64,000 nt of DNA from Massilia sp. METH4 (GTDB lineage Bacteria; Pseudomonadota; Gammaproteobacteria; Burkholderiales; Burkholderiaceae_D). A program made the translations under genes and the position numbers. Below, one piece after another: positions 45,072 to 53,445 of the stretch (position 1 is its first letter; every line of letters starts with the position of its first letter). Under the pieces are notes generated by a model. It was not told the origin of the DNA. It did not search any database and worked only from the letters and a program-made list of their open reading frames with translations. The DNA lies in the NCBI RefSeq assembly GCF_037094685.1, contig NZ_CP146614.1, forward strand, positions 1,364,001 to 1,428,000, read 5' to 3'.

Positions 45072-45083
45072 ACGAACGCTCGT
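45072..45083. promoter_or_regulatory. Possible TetR-type operator upstream of the fadD pair
   Basis: ACGAACGCTCGT is an inverted repeat (ACGA and TCGT arms) resembling sites of TetR-family fatty-acid regulators. It lies in the 265-bp gap upstream of fadD copy 2. No regulator gene is nearby, and the rest of this gap shows no gene. Confidence 0.35.
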
Positions 45084-45226
45084 ACTATCTGCAAGATAAG
45101 ATGCTATCGACAGGCAGGGCCGCGTGCAAGCGCTTTTTGCGGCCTGCCCCGGCATCCGTGGGCGTTCGAACAGCCGCGGTCCAGTGAAGCGGCCTGCGGC
45201 AGTGCAGCATCCCTCTGGATGCCGGG

Positions 45227-46393
45227 TCAGTGGCCACCGGCTGTTTCAGCCTGCTTTCCTGCCGGGCTTGTTCCCAAATTCGCCGCCGGATTCTCCGCCA
45301 TCGCAGTCACGGTGGCGGGCGCCGCGGAGCGTGCGAGCTCCGCCAGCCTTTCGGCGCGCTCGACGGATGGCAGATTGCTCATCCGCTGCACTGCGGCATA
45401 GAAGCGCGGGAAGGTCTTCTCCTGGGCCAGCAATGCCTTGAAGCCGGGCAGAAGATCATTATAGGTGGCCACGGCGGCCAGGTGGGCATTCGTCAGCTTT
45501 TCGGCGAAGAATCGGTCATAGCCGGCGTAACCGCCCCAGCTCGCCTTCAGCACTTCATATTCCTTGTGCAGGGAGGCGAAGATGCGGGCCTTCCCCTCGC
45601 GCTTCTTCTTCACGCTGGCCTTGCTGGCATACAGGTCGGAGAGCATCTGGCGATGCTTGACCAGCAGCGCGAGGAAGTCCTTGCGGCGCATGCTGTAGCG
45701 GGCGTATGCCTCGCGCATCGCCTCGTTGCCGTACAACTCGAGCCAGCGGTCGACACCCGCTTCTTCCACGGCCGAGGCGAACGCCTCGTTGAAGCGCGAA
45801 TCGCCGGGAATGTAGACGACCTGGTGCGCCAGCTCGTGGAACACCATGCGCGCCAGTTCGGCGTCGGAGTAATTGATGAAGGTCGACAGCAGCGGATCGC
45901 TGAACCAGCCCAGCGTGGAATAGGCGGGTACGCCGCCGACCTGCACGTCGTCGCCCTCCTGGCGCAGTTCCTCGGCGTACGCCATCGCGTCCTCCTTGCT
46001 GTAGTAGCCGCGGTAGGCCACGCAGCCGGCAATCGGGAAGCACCATTGGATCGAACGCAGCGACAGTTCGGGCGTGGCCACCACGTTCCACAGCACGAAC
46101 GGGCGGTTCAGGGCGGCGTACTGCTTGTAGCTCGAATTATCGGGGAGACCAAGTTCGCGCACGGCGAACTTGCGGATCGTGACCGCCTTTTCCAGGCGCG
46201 CACGCAGCTTCGGTTCGGTGTTGGGATCGCCCAGCCAGTCATCGATGGGCCGCGAATCGGACCACAGCGAATACTGGCCCTGGGCCGCCTGGAAGTAGTA
46301 CTTGACCTGCGCGCAACCCGCAAGCAGGGCCGCGCAAGAAAGCCCTGCCAGGAGGTACCGGGCACGGATTTTTAAACGGGCAATCTTGCGCAT
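45227..46393 (-). CDS. Lipoprotein aminopeptidase-like protein with HExxH motif
   Basis: A 388-residue protein with a lipoprotein signal: LLAGLSCAALLAGC, cleaved before Cys at about residue 27. A gluzincin-type metallopeptidase motif FHELAHQ appears at about residue 186, followed by FNEAFASAVEEAGVDRW, which supplies the third zinc ligand (Glu). It matches the predicted aminopeptidase family COG4324. It is probably anchored to the outer membrane, facing the periplasm. The substrate is unknown. It lies 9 bp after the molybdopterin oxidoreductase gene. Confidence 0.82.
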   Translation of the reverse strand: MRKIARLKIRARYLLAGLSCAALLAGCAQVKYYFQAAQGQYSLWSDSRPIDDWLGDPNTEPKLRARLEKAVTIRKFAVRELGLPDNSSYKQYAALNRPFVLWNVVATPELSLRSIQWCFPIAGCVAYRGYYSKEDAMAYAEELRQEGDDVQVGGVPAYSTLGWFSDPLLSTFINYSDAELARMVFHELAHQVVYIPGDSRFNEAFASAVEEAGVDRWLELYGNEAMREAYARYSMRRKDFLALLVKHRQMLSDLYASKASVKKKREGKARIFASLHKEYEVLKASWGGYAGYDRFFAEKLTNAHLAAVATYNDLLPGFKALLAQEKTFPRFYAAVQRMSNLPSVERAERLAELARSAAPATVTAMAENPAANLGTSPAGKQAETAGGH

Positions 46394-46402
46394 GCTTCCT
46401 AC

Positions 46403-48478
46403 TCATGAGACACGTTCGACTTGAACCAGTGTATCGTAAAAAGTCGGCGCGCGGCCCATGTCGGTCAGGCGCTGGCTGGTCACCTCGTTGGCATTCTTGC
46501 CATCGCGCGCGAGCTTCTTCCACCAGATCGACAGGCCCACCACGAGGCCCTTCCGCGCCTTTTCCGTTACACGTGCCTTGCACACGAACGAGCCACGATC
46601 GTTGAAGATGCGCACCATATCGCCGTGATTGATGCCACGTGTTGTTGCATCGTCAGGATGCATGTCGAGGTGCGGCTCGCCCTCCGTGGCGCGCAGGCTT
46701 TGCACATTGACAAAGGTGGAGTTCAGGAAGTTGCGCGCCGGCGGAGATATCATCGCAAGCGGGTATTTTGCCGCGAGATCGGGGGTAGATGCCACAGATT
46801 CATAGTTTTCGATGTAGGCCGGAAGGGGGTCCAGGCCATCCGCCTGCATCGCTTCGGAAAAGAACTCACATTTTCCCGAAGGTGTGGGGAATTTGCCATA
46901 GGCAAATGGCGCGGCGGGCATGTTCAGCTTTTCCCAGCCCTTCTTCTTCAATGAATCCCAGTCAAAATGAATAGATCTTGCGTCATCTTTTCGAAACGCC
47001 TGCGCTGCCAGTTCGTCATCGGTCTCCGCGAAGCACGGGTCCGTGAAGCCCATGCGCTCTGCCAGCAGCCGGAAGATCTCGGTGTTCGGCTTGGCTTCGC
47101 CGAGGGGCGCGATGGCCGGGTTATTGGCCATCATGTACAGGTGGCCGTAGGCCAGGTGCGCGTCCGTGTGTTCGAGCTGCGTGGTGGCCGGCAGCACGAT
47201 GTCCGCGTAATCGACGGTATCGGTCTGGAAGTGTTCCAGGACCACCGTGAACAGGTCTTCGCGCGCGAATCCCGCCTGCACCCTCGACGAATCCGGCGCC
47301 ACCGCCAACGGATTCGAGTTGTAGACGACGACGGCGTCGATGCGCGGGCCGAATGACGGTGACGCGGGGCGCAGCAGGTCGTCGCCGATCGTCGTCATGT
47401 TGATCGTGCGGGGCAGCTTTTTCAACAGGTCGGGCCGCTGCAGCGCCGGTTTGTTGGTGGGGAAGGAGCCGGACGTCGACAACTGGATGCCGCCGGCGGC
47501 GTGGCGCCATGCGCCCACCAGCGCCGGCAGGCAGGCGATATTGCGCACCGCCATGCCGCCGCCGCGCACGCGCTGCACGCCATAGTTGACACGGATCGCA
47601 ACCGGTTCGCCATCGCGCGCCGTCTTGCCATAGAGCCGCGCCAGTTCCAGCACCTGTTCTTCGGGGATGCCGCAGGTGGCGGCCGTGCGGGCCGGCGTCC
47701 ACTCGGCCACGCGCTCCTTCAGTTGCTCGTAGCCCCGCGTGTATTGCGCGATATAGTCGGCGTCCACGAGGTTCTCGGCGATCAGCACGTGCATCATGCC
47801 CAGCGCCAGCGCCGCATCGGTGCCCGGCATCGGCGCGATGTGCAGGTGGCATTTCTCGGCCGTCAGCGAGCGGTAGGGATCGATCGCCACCAGCGTGGCG
47901 CCGCGGCGCTTCGCTTCCTGCGCGCGCATCCAGAAGTGCAGGTTCGAGGCGATGGGATTGCCGCCCCAGATCAGGATCAGCTTCGCGTTCTGAAACTCCT
48001 CCAGGTCGGTGCCGATCGAGCCGCCGACCGTGTACTTGTAGCCCGTGGCCCCGGCCATCGCGCAGATCGTGCGGTCCAGCAGCGAGGCGCCCAGCTGGTT
48101 GAAGAAGCGCGACGACATCGATTCACCCTGCAGCAGGCCCATGGTGCCGCAATAGCTGTAGGGCAGGATCGCTTCCGGCGCCGTTTCCGCCAGCGGTTTC
48201 AGCCGCGCGGCGATCTCGTCCAGCGCCTCGTCCCAGCTGATGCGCTCGAACTTGCCTTCGCCCTTCCTGCCGACGCGGCGCATGGGGTACAGCAGCCGGT
48301 CCGGCGAATAGGTGCGCTCGGCGTAGCGCGACACTTTCGTGCACAGCACGCCGGCCGTGGTGGGATGGTCGGGATCGCCCTTGATCTCGGTGGCAACGCC
48401 GTTTTCGACGGTGACGAGGATGGCGCAGGTATCGGGGCAGTCGTGCGGGCAGGCCGCGCGCACTTGGGTAGCGGTCAT
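46403..48478 (-). CDS. Molybdopterin-dependent oxidoreductase (BisC/formate dehydrogenase-like)
   Basis: A 691-residue oxidoreductase of the DMSO-reductase superfamily. The N-terminal [4Fe-4S] motif is CPHDCPDTC with a further Cys in GVLCTKVSRY. Molybdopterin-binding segments are SWDEALDEIAARLKPL, LILIWGGNPIASNLHF, VAIDPYRSLTAEKCHLHIAP and the C-terminal LDMHPDDATTRGINHGDMV. No signal peptide is present, so it is cytoplasmic. It resembles an uncharacterised group without partner subunits. The substrate is unknown. Confidence 0.86.
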   Translation of the reverse strand: MTATQVRAACPHDCPDTCAILVTVENGVATEIKGDPDHPTTAGVLCTKVSRYAERTYSPDRLLYPMRRVGRKGEGKFERISWDEALDEIAARLKPLAETAPEAILPYSYCGTMGLLQGESMSSRFFNQLGASLLDRTICAMAGATGYKYTVGGSIGTDLEEFQNAKLILIWGGNPIASNLHFWMRAQEAKRRGATLVAIDPYRSLTAEKCHLHIAPMPGTDAALALGMMHVLIAENLVDADYIAQYTRGYEQLKERVAEWTPARTAATCGIPEEQVLELARLYGKTARDGEPVAIRVNYGVQRVRGGGMAVRNIACLPALVGAWRHAAGGIQLSTSGSFPTNKPALQRPDLLKKLPRTINMTTIGDDLLRPASPSFGPRIDAVVVYNSNPLAVAPDSSRVQAGFAREDLFTVVLEHFQTDTVDYADIVLPATTQLEHTDAHLAYGHLYMMANNPAIAPLGEAKPNTEIFRLLAERMGFTDPCFAETDDELAAQAFRKDDARSIHFDWDSLKKKGWEKLNMPAAPFAYGKFPTPSGKCEFFSEAMQADGLDPLPAYIENYESVASTPDLAAKYPLAMISPPARNFLNSTFVNVQSLRATEGEPHLDMHPDDATTRGINHGDMVRIFNDRGSFVCKARVTEKARKGLVVGLSIWWKKLARDGKNANEVTSQRLTDMGRAPTFYDTLVQVERVS

Positions 48479-48656
48479 GGGATACGGTAAGACGAGAAGG
48501 ACAATCCGCTATCGTAGCCTATCTGGCAGGCAGCCGCGCGGGGTGGCTTCGACGGCGTTACAAAGGCTACAATGTTCCTTCGCTTACCAGCGCTGACCGA
48601 CGTTTGTGGCGCCTGCGCTCCGAACCGGAGCCGCAACAGAACAACTGGAGAGCCAG

Positions 48657-49850
48657 ATGAAACTTGTAGAACCGATCATTGCCTTCCAATCCGAGCTGCG
48701 GGACATTCGCCGCGACCTGCATGCGCACCCGGAACTCTCCTACGAGGAAGTGCGCACGTCCGACGCCGTGGCCGCGAAACTGACCGAGTGGGGGATTCCC
48801 GTCGTGCGCGGCCTGGGCGTGACGGGCCTCGTGGGCATCATCAAGAATGGCACGTCCGACCGGGCGATCGGCCTGCGCGCCGACATGGATGCGCTGCCGA
48901 TGCAGGAAGTAAATACCTTCCCGCACGCTTCGCGGCACCCCGGCAAGATGCATGCTTGCGGCCATGACGGGCACACGGCGATGCTGCTGGGCGCGGCCTA
49001 TCACCTGGCGCGGCAGCGCGATTTCGACGGTACCGTGTACCTGGTGTTCCAGCCGGCCGAGGAAGGCGGCGCCGGAGCCCGCAAGATGATCGAGGATGGC
49101 CTGTTCGAGCGCTTCCCGATGGAAGCCATCTACGGCATGCACAATTGGCCCGGCTACGCGGCGGGCACGATGAACGTGTGCACGGGGCCGATGATGGCGT
49201 CGTCCAACGAATTCCACGTGACGGTGCGCGGCAAGGGCGCGCACGCCGCGCAGCCGCACAAGGGCATCGACCCCGTGATGATCGCGGTACAGATCGCCCA
49301 GGCCTGGCAGACCATCATTACCCGCAACAAGAGCCCGCTCGATACGGCCGTGCTGTCGATCACGCAAATCCACGCCGGCAGCGCCACCAATGTGATTCCC
49401 GACACGGCGCAGCTGGTGGGCACGGTGCGCACCTTCACCACGCCGGTGCTGGACCTGGTCGAGCGCCGCATGCGCGAGCTGGCCGAGGGCATCGCCGCCG
49501 CTTTCGAAGCGGAAGTCGACTTCGAGTTCAAGCGCAACTACCCGCCGCTGGTGAACCACGAGAAGGAAACCGCCTTCGCCGTCGAGGTGATGAAGGCCGT
49601 GGTGGGCGAGCAGAACGTTGATGCCAATGCCGAGCCCACGATGGGCGCCGAGGACTTTGCCTTCTTCCTGCAGGAAAAGCCCGGTTGCTATATCTTCATC
49701 GGCAACGGCGATGGCGACCACCGCGAAGGCGGCCATGGCCTGGGGCCATGCGTGCTGCACAACGGCAGCTACGATTTCAACGACAACCTGCTGCCGGTCG
49801 GCGCCAGCTTCTGGGTCAGACTTGTCGAGACCGCCCTACCGCTACGTTAG
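48657..49850 (+). CDS. M20-family amidohydrolase (hippurate/N-acyl-amino-acid hydrolase type)
   Basis: A 397-residue metallo-amidohydrolase: DLHAHPELSYEE at the N-terminus, metal ligands in HACGHDGHTAMLLG, QPAEEGGAGARKMIEDG, GMHNWPG and NAEPTMGAEDFAFF. The dimerisation domain is about 185-300. The family splits N-acyl amino acids or amide substrates. The last 14 codons (FWVRLVETALPLR plus stop) are repeated twice more downstream in non-coding copies. The ATG at 48657 was chosen because it begins the conserved domain; upstream in-frame sequence looks non-coding. Confidence 0.9.
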   Translation: MKLVEPIIAFQSELRDIRRDLHAHPELSYEEVRTSDAVAAKLTEWGIPVVRGLGVTGLVGIIKNGTSDRAIGLRADMDALPMQEVNTFPHASRHPGKMHACGHDGHTAMLLGAAYHLARQRDFDGTVYLVFQPAEEGGAGARKMIEDGLFERFPMEAIYGMHNWPGYAAGTMNVCTGPMMASSNEFHVTVRGKGAHAAQPHKGIDPVMIAVQIAQAWQTIITRNKSPLDTAVLSITQIHAGSATNVIPDTAQLVGTVRTFTTPVLDLVERRMRELAEGIAAAFEAEVDFEFKRNYPPLVNHEKETAFAVEVMKAVVGEQNVDANAEPTMGAEDFAFFLQEKPGCYIFIGNGDGDHREGGHGLGPCVLHNGSYDFNDNLLPVGASFWVRLVETALPLR

Positions 49851-50034
49851 CGAGGCCGGGGGCGCCCGGCACTAACCCACTGCCATGATGGACGATTGCT
49901 TCTGGGTGCGGCTTGTCGAGACCGCCCTACCGCTACGTTAGCAGGGCCGCGGGCGCCCGGCACTCCCGCCTGCCATAAGGGACGATTGCTTCGGGGTGCA
50001 GCGCGTGGAAACCGCCGTGCCGCTACGGTAACTG
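49808..50034. repeat. Tandem 90-91 bp repeat of the amidohydrolase 3' end (2.5 copies)
   Basis: Copies start at 49808, 49899 and 49989, with periods of 91 and 90 bp. Each begins with CTTC(T/G)GGGT. The first two contain the identical stretch CTTGTCGAGACCGCCCTACC and end GCTACGTTAGC. The first copy is the real gene end including its stop. The second is nearly identical. The third is partial and more diverged (GTGGAAACCGCCGTG) and runs into the last codons of the convergent dehydrogenase gene. Because 91 is not a multiple of three, the copies are not an in-frame protein repeat. Confidence 0.85.
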
Positions 50035-50925
50035 GTCCGGCGCGTCGCCCACGCGCTGGCCGGAGTTGAGCTTTTCCAGCGCCAGCAGCGCGGCCGAGTG
50101 ATCGGCTTGCGGATACACATCCTGGATCGATTCGTAGCGCTCCGTCACCAGGCTGGTGACCGGCAGCGCGATGCCGGCCGCCGCCGCCGCGGCCAGGATG
50201 TTGTGCTGGTCCTTCAATTGCGTCGTCACCTGCCCGCCCGGCAGGAAATTCCTGTCCAGCATACGCTGGCCGTGGACGTCGAGGATGCGGCTCTCGGCAA
50301 AACCGCCGCGTATCGCCGCGCGCACGGCGGCCGGATCGGCGCCCGCGGCCTGGGCCAGCAGCAGCGCTTCCGCCACGATATTGAGGGTGCCACCGACGAT
50401 CAGCTGATTGCACAGCTTCGACACCTGCCCGGCACCCGCCGGCCCGACGCGGGTGACACGCCCCATCGCTTCGAACACGGGGCGGGCATGCTCGACATCG
50501 GCCTCGGCACCACCGGCCATGATTGCCAGCGTTCCCGCCTGCGCGCCGCCCACGCCGCCCGACACGGGGGCGTCCACGAAGCGGCAGCCTGCAGCCTGCA
50601 GGCGGGCGTGGAATTCCTGGGCTTCGGACTGGCGCGTGGAACTCATGTCGATCCACAGGGCGCCCGGCTTCAGGGCCGGCAATGCCGCCTCGATGACCTG
50701 GCCCACCACGGGGCCCGCTTCCAGCATCGAGATGACAATGTCCGCATCGCGCACGGCATCCGCCAGATCCGGCACCGCCACGGCTCCGTCCGGTGCGAGG
50801 CGTTCGGCCTTGCTGAAGGTACGATTCCACGCGTGCACCGGCAGGCCGGCCTGCAACAGGCGGCGCACCATCGGCTCTCCCATCAAGCCGATACCGAGAA
50901 AGGCAATTTTCGTCAAGAATCCCAC
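50023..50925 (-). CDS. 3-hydroxyisobutyrate dehydrogenase-family oxidoreductase
   Basis: A 300-residue beta-hydroxyacid dehydrogenase. The Rossmann motif is KIAFLGIGLMGEPMVRRLL. The substrate-binding motif FVDAPVSGGVGGAQAGTLAI, the catalytic Lys in GAGQVSKLCNQLIVGGT, and KDQHNILAAAAAAGIALPV are typical of HIBADH, tartronate-semialdehyde reductase and related enzymes. It oxidises or reduces a short hydroxyacid with NAD(P). GTG at 50925 is the likely start (MGFLTKIAFLG). Its 3' end overlaps the third copy of the tandem repeat. Confidence 0.85.
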   Translation of the reverse strand: MGFLTKIAFLGIGLMGEPMVRRLLQAGLPVHAWNRTFSKAERLAPDGAVAVPDLADAVRDADIVISMLEAGPVVGQVIEAALPALKPGALWIDMSSTRQSEAQEFHARLQAAGCRFVDAPVSGGVGGAQAGTLAIMAGGAEADVEHARPVFEAMGRVTRVGPAGAGQVSKLCNQLIVGGTLNIVAEALLLAQAAGADPAAVRAAIRGGFAESRILDVHGQRMLDRNFLPGGQVTTQLKDQHNILAAAAAAGIALPVTSLVTERYESIQDVYPQADHSAALLALEKLNSGQRVGDAPDQLP

Positions 50926-51065
50926 TTTTTCGTGCTCCGTAATAATTTTATTGCCGGGATTTTAATCCTTTAGGCGGTCTTCAGCTTAAATCCGCAGAGA
51001 TCGCTACAATAACCGGATTGCCGTATCGCTACGGATACAGCATGTCACTTGAGAGAAGAGTCAAC

Positions 51066-51614
51066 ATGAAAAAAATGATCGCGGCCGTGGCCGCATTGCT
51101 GGCGGCGCAGGCCGCATTCGCGGCCGAGGGCCAATTCCTGGATGGTGTCTACGGCGAAGCCGCCACCGCGTCGAAAATCCGCATGGCGCGCGTGGGCGTC
51201 ACGAAGGACTGGAACCCGAACTGGAGCTGGTTTGATTCCGGCAATACGCACCTGACCGGCTACTGGGATGCAAGCGTGGGCTATTGGCAAGGCCGCATGC
51301 ACAACAATGTGCCCGGCGAAAAGCAGCACATCGGCGACATCGGCTTCACGCCCGTGTTCCGCTTCGAAAACAAGAACAAGCTGGGCTTCTATGCCGAGAT
51401 CGGCATCGGCGCGCACTTGATGTCCGAAACCTATAACAACAACGACGATCGCCTGTCGACCGCCTTCCAGTTCGGTGACCACATCGGCATCGGCTATGTG
51501 TTCAACAAGAACTGGGAAGTGGCGGTCAAGATGCAGCACTTCTCGAACGGCAGCATCAAGAAGCCGAACAGCGGTGTCGATTACGGCGTGGTCAAGCTGG
51601 CTTACCGGTTCTGA
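51066..51614 (+). CDS. pagL: Lipid A 3-O-deacylase PagL-like acyloxyacyl hydrolase
   Basis: A 182-residue outer-membrane beta-barrel with a signal peptide (MIAAVAALLAAQAAFA) and a C-terminal Phe (KLAYRF). The active-site pattern MQHFSNGSI supplies the His-Ser pair; the acidic partner follows nearby in the family. PagL removes the 3-position acyl chain of lipid A at the outer leaflet. TACAAT at 51005-51010 could be its -10 box. A terminator follows the gene. Confidence 0.86.
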   Translation: MKKMIAAVAALLAAQAAFAAEGQFLDGVYGEAATASKIRMARVGVTKDWNPNWSWFDSGNTHLTGYWDASVGYWQGRMHNNVPGEKQHIGDIGFTPVFRFENKNKLGFYAEIGIGAHLMSETYNNNDDRLSTAFQFGDHIGIGYVFNKNWEVAVKMQHFSNGSIKKPNSGVDYGVVKLAYRF

Positions 51615-51639
51615 TCCAGTCCGCTCATGCCGAACATGG

Positions 51640-51666
51640 AGCCCGCCGCGTGCGGGCTTTATTTTC
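51640..51666 (+). terminator. Terminator after pagL
   Basis: AGCCCGC-CGCGT-GCGGGCT is followed by TTATTTT. It overlaps the last bases of the convergent SDR gene. Confidence 0.75.
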
Positions 51667-52390
51667 GGCGCAGCCCGCGCAGCGACCGGGGCAGCAGGTT
51701 GAACAGCCGCACCTGCAGGTGCAACTGCCAGGGAAACACGCAGCGCTCCGCGCGCCGTTCGATGGCCTGCGCGATGCGCCGCACCGCCTGCGCTTCGGTT
51801 TGCAGAAAAGGCTTCCGGCTCGCATCGCCGCCGTTCAGCTCGCGCAGCCGGGCCGTGTCGACATAGCCCGGCACAATGACGGTAACGGCGATCCCGAACG
51901 GTTCCAGCGCTTTGCGGAACGTATCGCAAATGGCAATGGCGGCGCGCTTGCTGGCACTGTACAGCGAGGCGCCTGGATAGTCTCTCAGCAGCCCGGCGAT
52001 CGACGCGACCGCGACAAGGTGGCCGGGCCCCTGCCGCCGCATGTGGCCGGCGGCGATGTCGAAGGCGTCGTACAGGCCGCCGACGTTGGTGCGCAGCACC
52101 GGAAGCGTGGCCTCCGGCTGCGCCGCGATGGCGGCGGCATCGGTGTACTGCCCGGCGGTGACGATCAACAGGTCGATGGGCGCGAACGCGTCCATCGCGC
52201 GCCGCAGCGCCGCCCGGTCGGTGATGTCGGCCTCTTCGACCGAGACTCGCGGGTGGCTGGCCAATGGATGCCCGGCCAGACGCGCGGCATCGCGCCCGCA
52301 CACCGCCAGCGTGGCGCCCTGCCCGGCATAGTGTTCGGCCAGCGCGAGGCCGATGCCGCGCGTGCCGCCGATGATCATGATCCTTTTCAT
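51659..52390 (-). CDS. Short-chain dehydrogenase/reductase
   Basis: A 243-residue SDR: nucleotide motif IMIIGGTRGIGLALAEHYAG, with TAGQYTDAAA in place of the usual N-N-A-G. Catalytic residues are Ser in VASIAGLL and Tyr-x-x-x-Lys in LYSASKRAAIA. It resembles ketoreductases that act on lipid intermediates. The C-terminus (QVRLFNLLPRSLRGLRRK) is hydrophobic then basic, so it may touch the membrane. It overlaps the patatin gene by ATGA and probably belongs to the lipid island. Confidence 0.87.
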   Translation of the reverse strand: MKRIMIIGGTRGIGLALAEHYAGQGATLAVCGRDAARLAGHPLASHPRVSVEEADITDRAALRRAMDAFAPIDLLIVTAGQYTDAAAIAAQPEATLPVLRTNVGGLYDAFDIAAGHMRRQGPGHLVAVASIAGLLRDYPGASLYSASKRAAIAICDTFRKALEPFGIAVTVIVPGYVDTARLRELNGGDASRKPFLQTEAQAVRRIAQAIERRAERCVFPWQLHLQVRLFNLLPRSLRGLRRK

Positions 52391-53436
52391 GTACTCCCAC
52401 TTCGTGTGAAGGCGGCCAGTCCCTTCCGGTAGCCGTATTGCCACTGCGCTTCGACCTGGGTACGGTACGCCGCGTAGGCGGGGGCGACGAGGCGCATGCG
52501 GTTCTGCCGCCAGCGGATTTCCTTCTTGAGGCCGTGGCCACGCAGCGCCTGCGCCATGTCCGCCGTATCGATCCACACGTCGGCATGCTGCCCATGGACC
52601 GCGCGCCAGCGCGCATCGCCATCGATGCCGAGCACCGCACGCCAGGCGGGCGACACCAGCCAGGGATTGAGCCGCCCCTTGCGCTCCATCGCCACGCTGG
52701 CGGCCAGGCGCCGCGCCAGCTCGATCGGGAACAGGTCGATCACGCCGCCCGTGTAATGGCAGCCCGCGTGCGCGTGGCAACGGAAATAGAACATGTCGGC
52801 CACCGAAGTGCGCACCGCGTCCTCGAGGGGCATCGCGCCGTCGACGTGCAGGCCGGGAGCGATGGCGCCACCGCTCCAGCGCGGGTCGGCAGCGGGCGCG
52901 GTCATCCCGTCCAGCAGGCCGGCCACGCGCGCATCGGCGAACACGGTTTCCGCGAACAGCGCGCGGCCGCCGCGCGGCCGCCCCACGTCTTCGCGGCCGA
53001 ACAGCAGCTTGCCGCCGACGATCGCCACCGCCGGTCCGTCGGCACCCGACGGCGGGGGCAGCGGCACGCGGGCCGGCAGGTCGAACAGGTAATCGTCGAA
53101 CAGGTCGGGAACGACCGGGACCTGTGCGCGGTGCAGCCAGCGCCGCGCGACGCCGGCCAGCATCGGCCATGGCGCCGCGCGCGCGGTCGACTGCACGCCG
53201 GCGAAGAAGCCGTACACCTCCGGAGAGGCCAGCCACGCCTTGCGCGCCTGCGCATCGGGCAGGCGGGCGATCGCCGCCGCCGCCACGGCGCCACCGCAGC
53301 TGGCCAGCAGGATATCCGGCGCGTGGCCGGTTTCCTCGGCCGCCGCATGGATGCCGAGGTAATAGCCGAAGCGAAAGCCGCCACCGGCCAGCACCAGGCA
53401 ACGCGCGTATTGATGCGGTTTCTGCATGCCCTGCAT
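52387..53436 (-). CDS. Patatin-like phospholipase
   Basis: A 349-residue patatin-domain protein. The oxyanion motif is LVLAGGGFRFGYYLG (about 14-28). The nucleophile Ser46 sits in LLASCGGA, a variant of G-x-S-x-G with Leu at the first Gly position. The partner Asp199 lies in HVDGAMP (D-G-A motif). It would release fatty acids from phospholipids. The start at ATG 53436 is uncertain; ATG 53427 is also possible. It is divergent from the PAP2/DSP gene with only 9 bp between the starts, and coupled to the SDR downstream. Confidence 0.82.
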   Translation of the reverse strand: MQGMQKPHQYARCLVLAGGGFRFGYYLGIHAAAEETGHAPDILLASCGGAVAAAAIARLPDAQARKAWLASPEVYGFFAGVQSTARAAPWPMLAGVARRWLHRAQVPVVPDLFDDYLFDLPARVPLPPPSGADGPAVAIVGGKLLFGREDVGRPRGGRALFAETVFADARVAGLLDGMTAPAADPRWSGGAIAPGLHVDGAMPLEDAVRTSVADMFYFRCHAHAGCHYTGGVIDLFPIELARRLAASVAMERKGRLNPWLVSPAWRAVLGIDGDARWRAVHGQHADVWIDTADMAQALRGHGLKKEIRWRQNRMRLVAPAYAAYRTQVEAQWQYGYRKGLAAFTRSGST

Positions 53437-53445
53437 AATGCCCAA

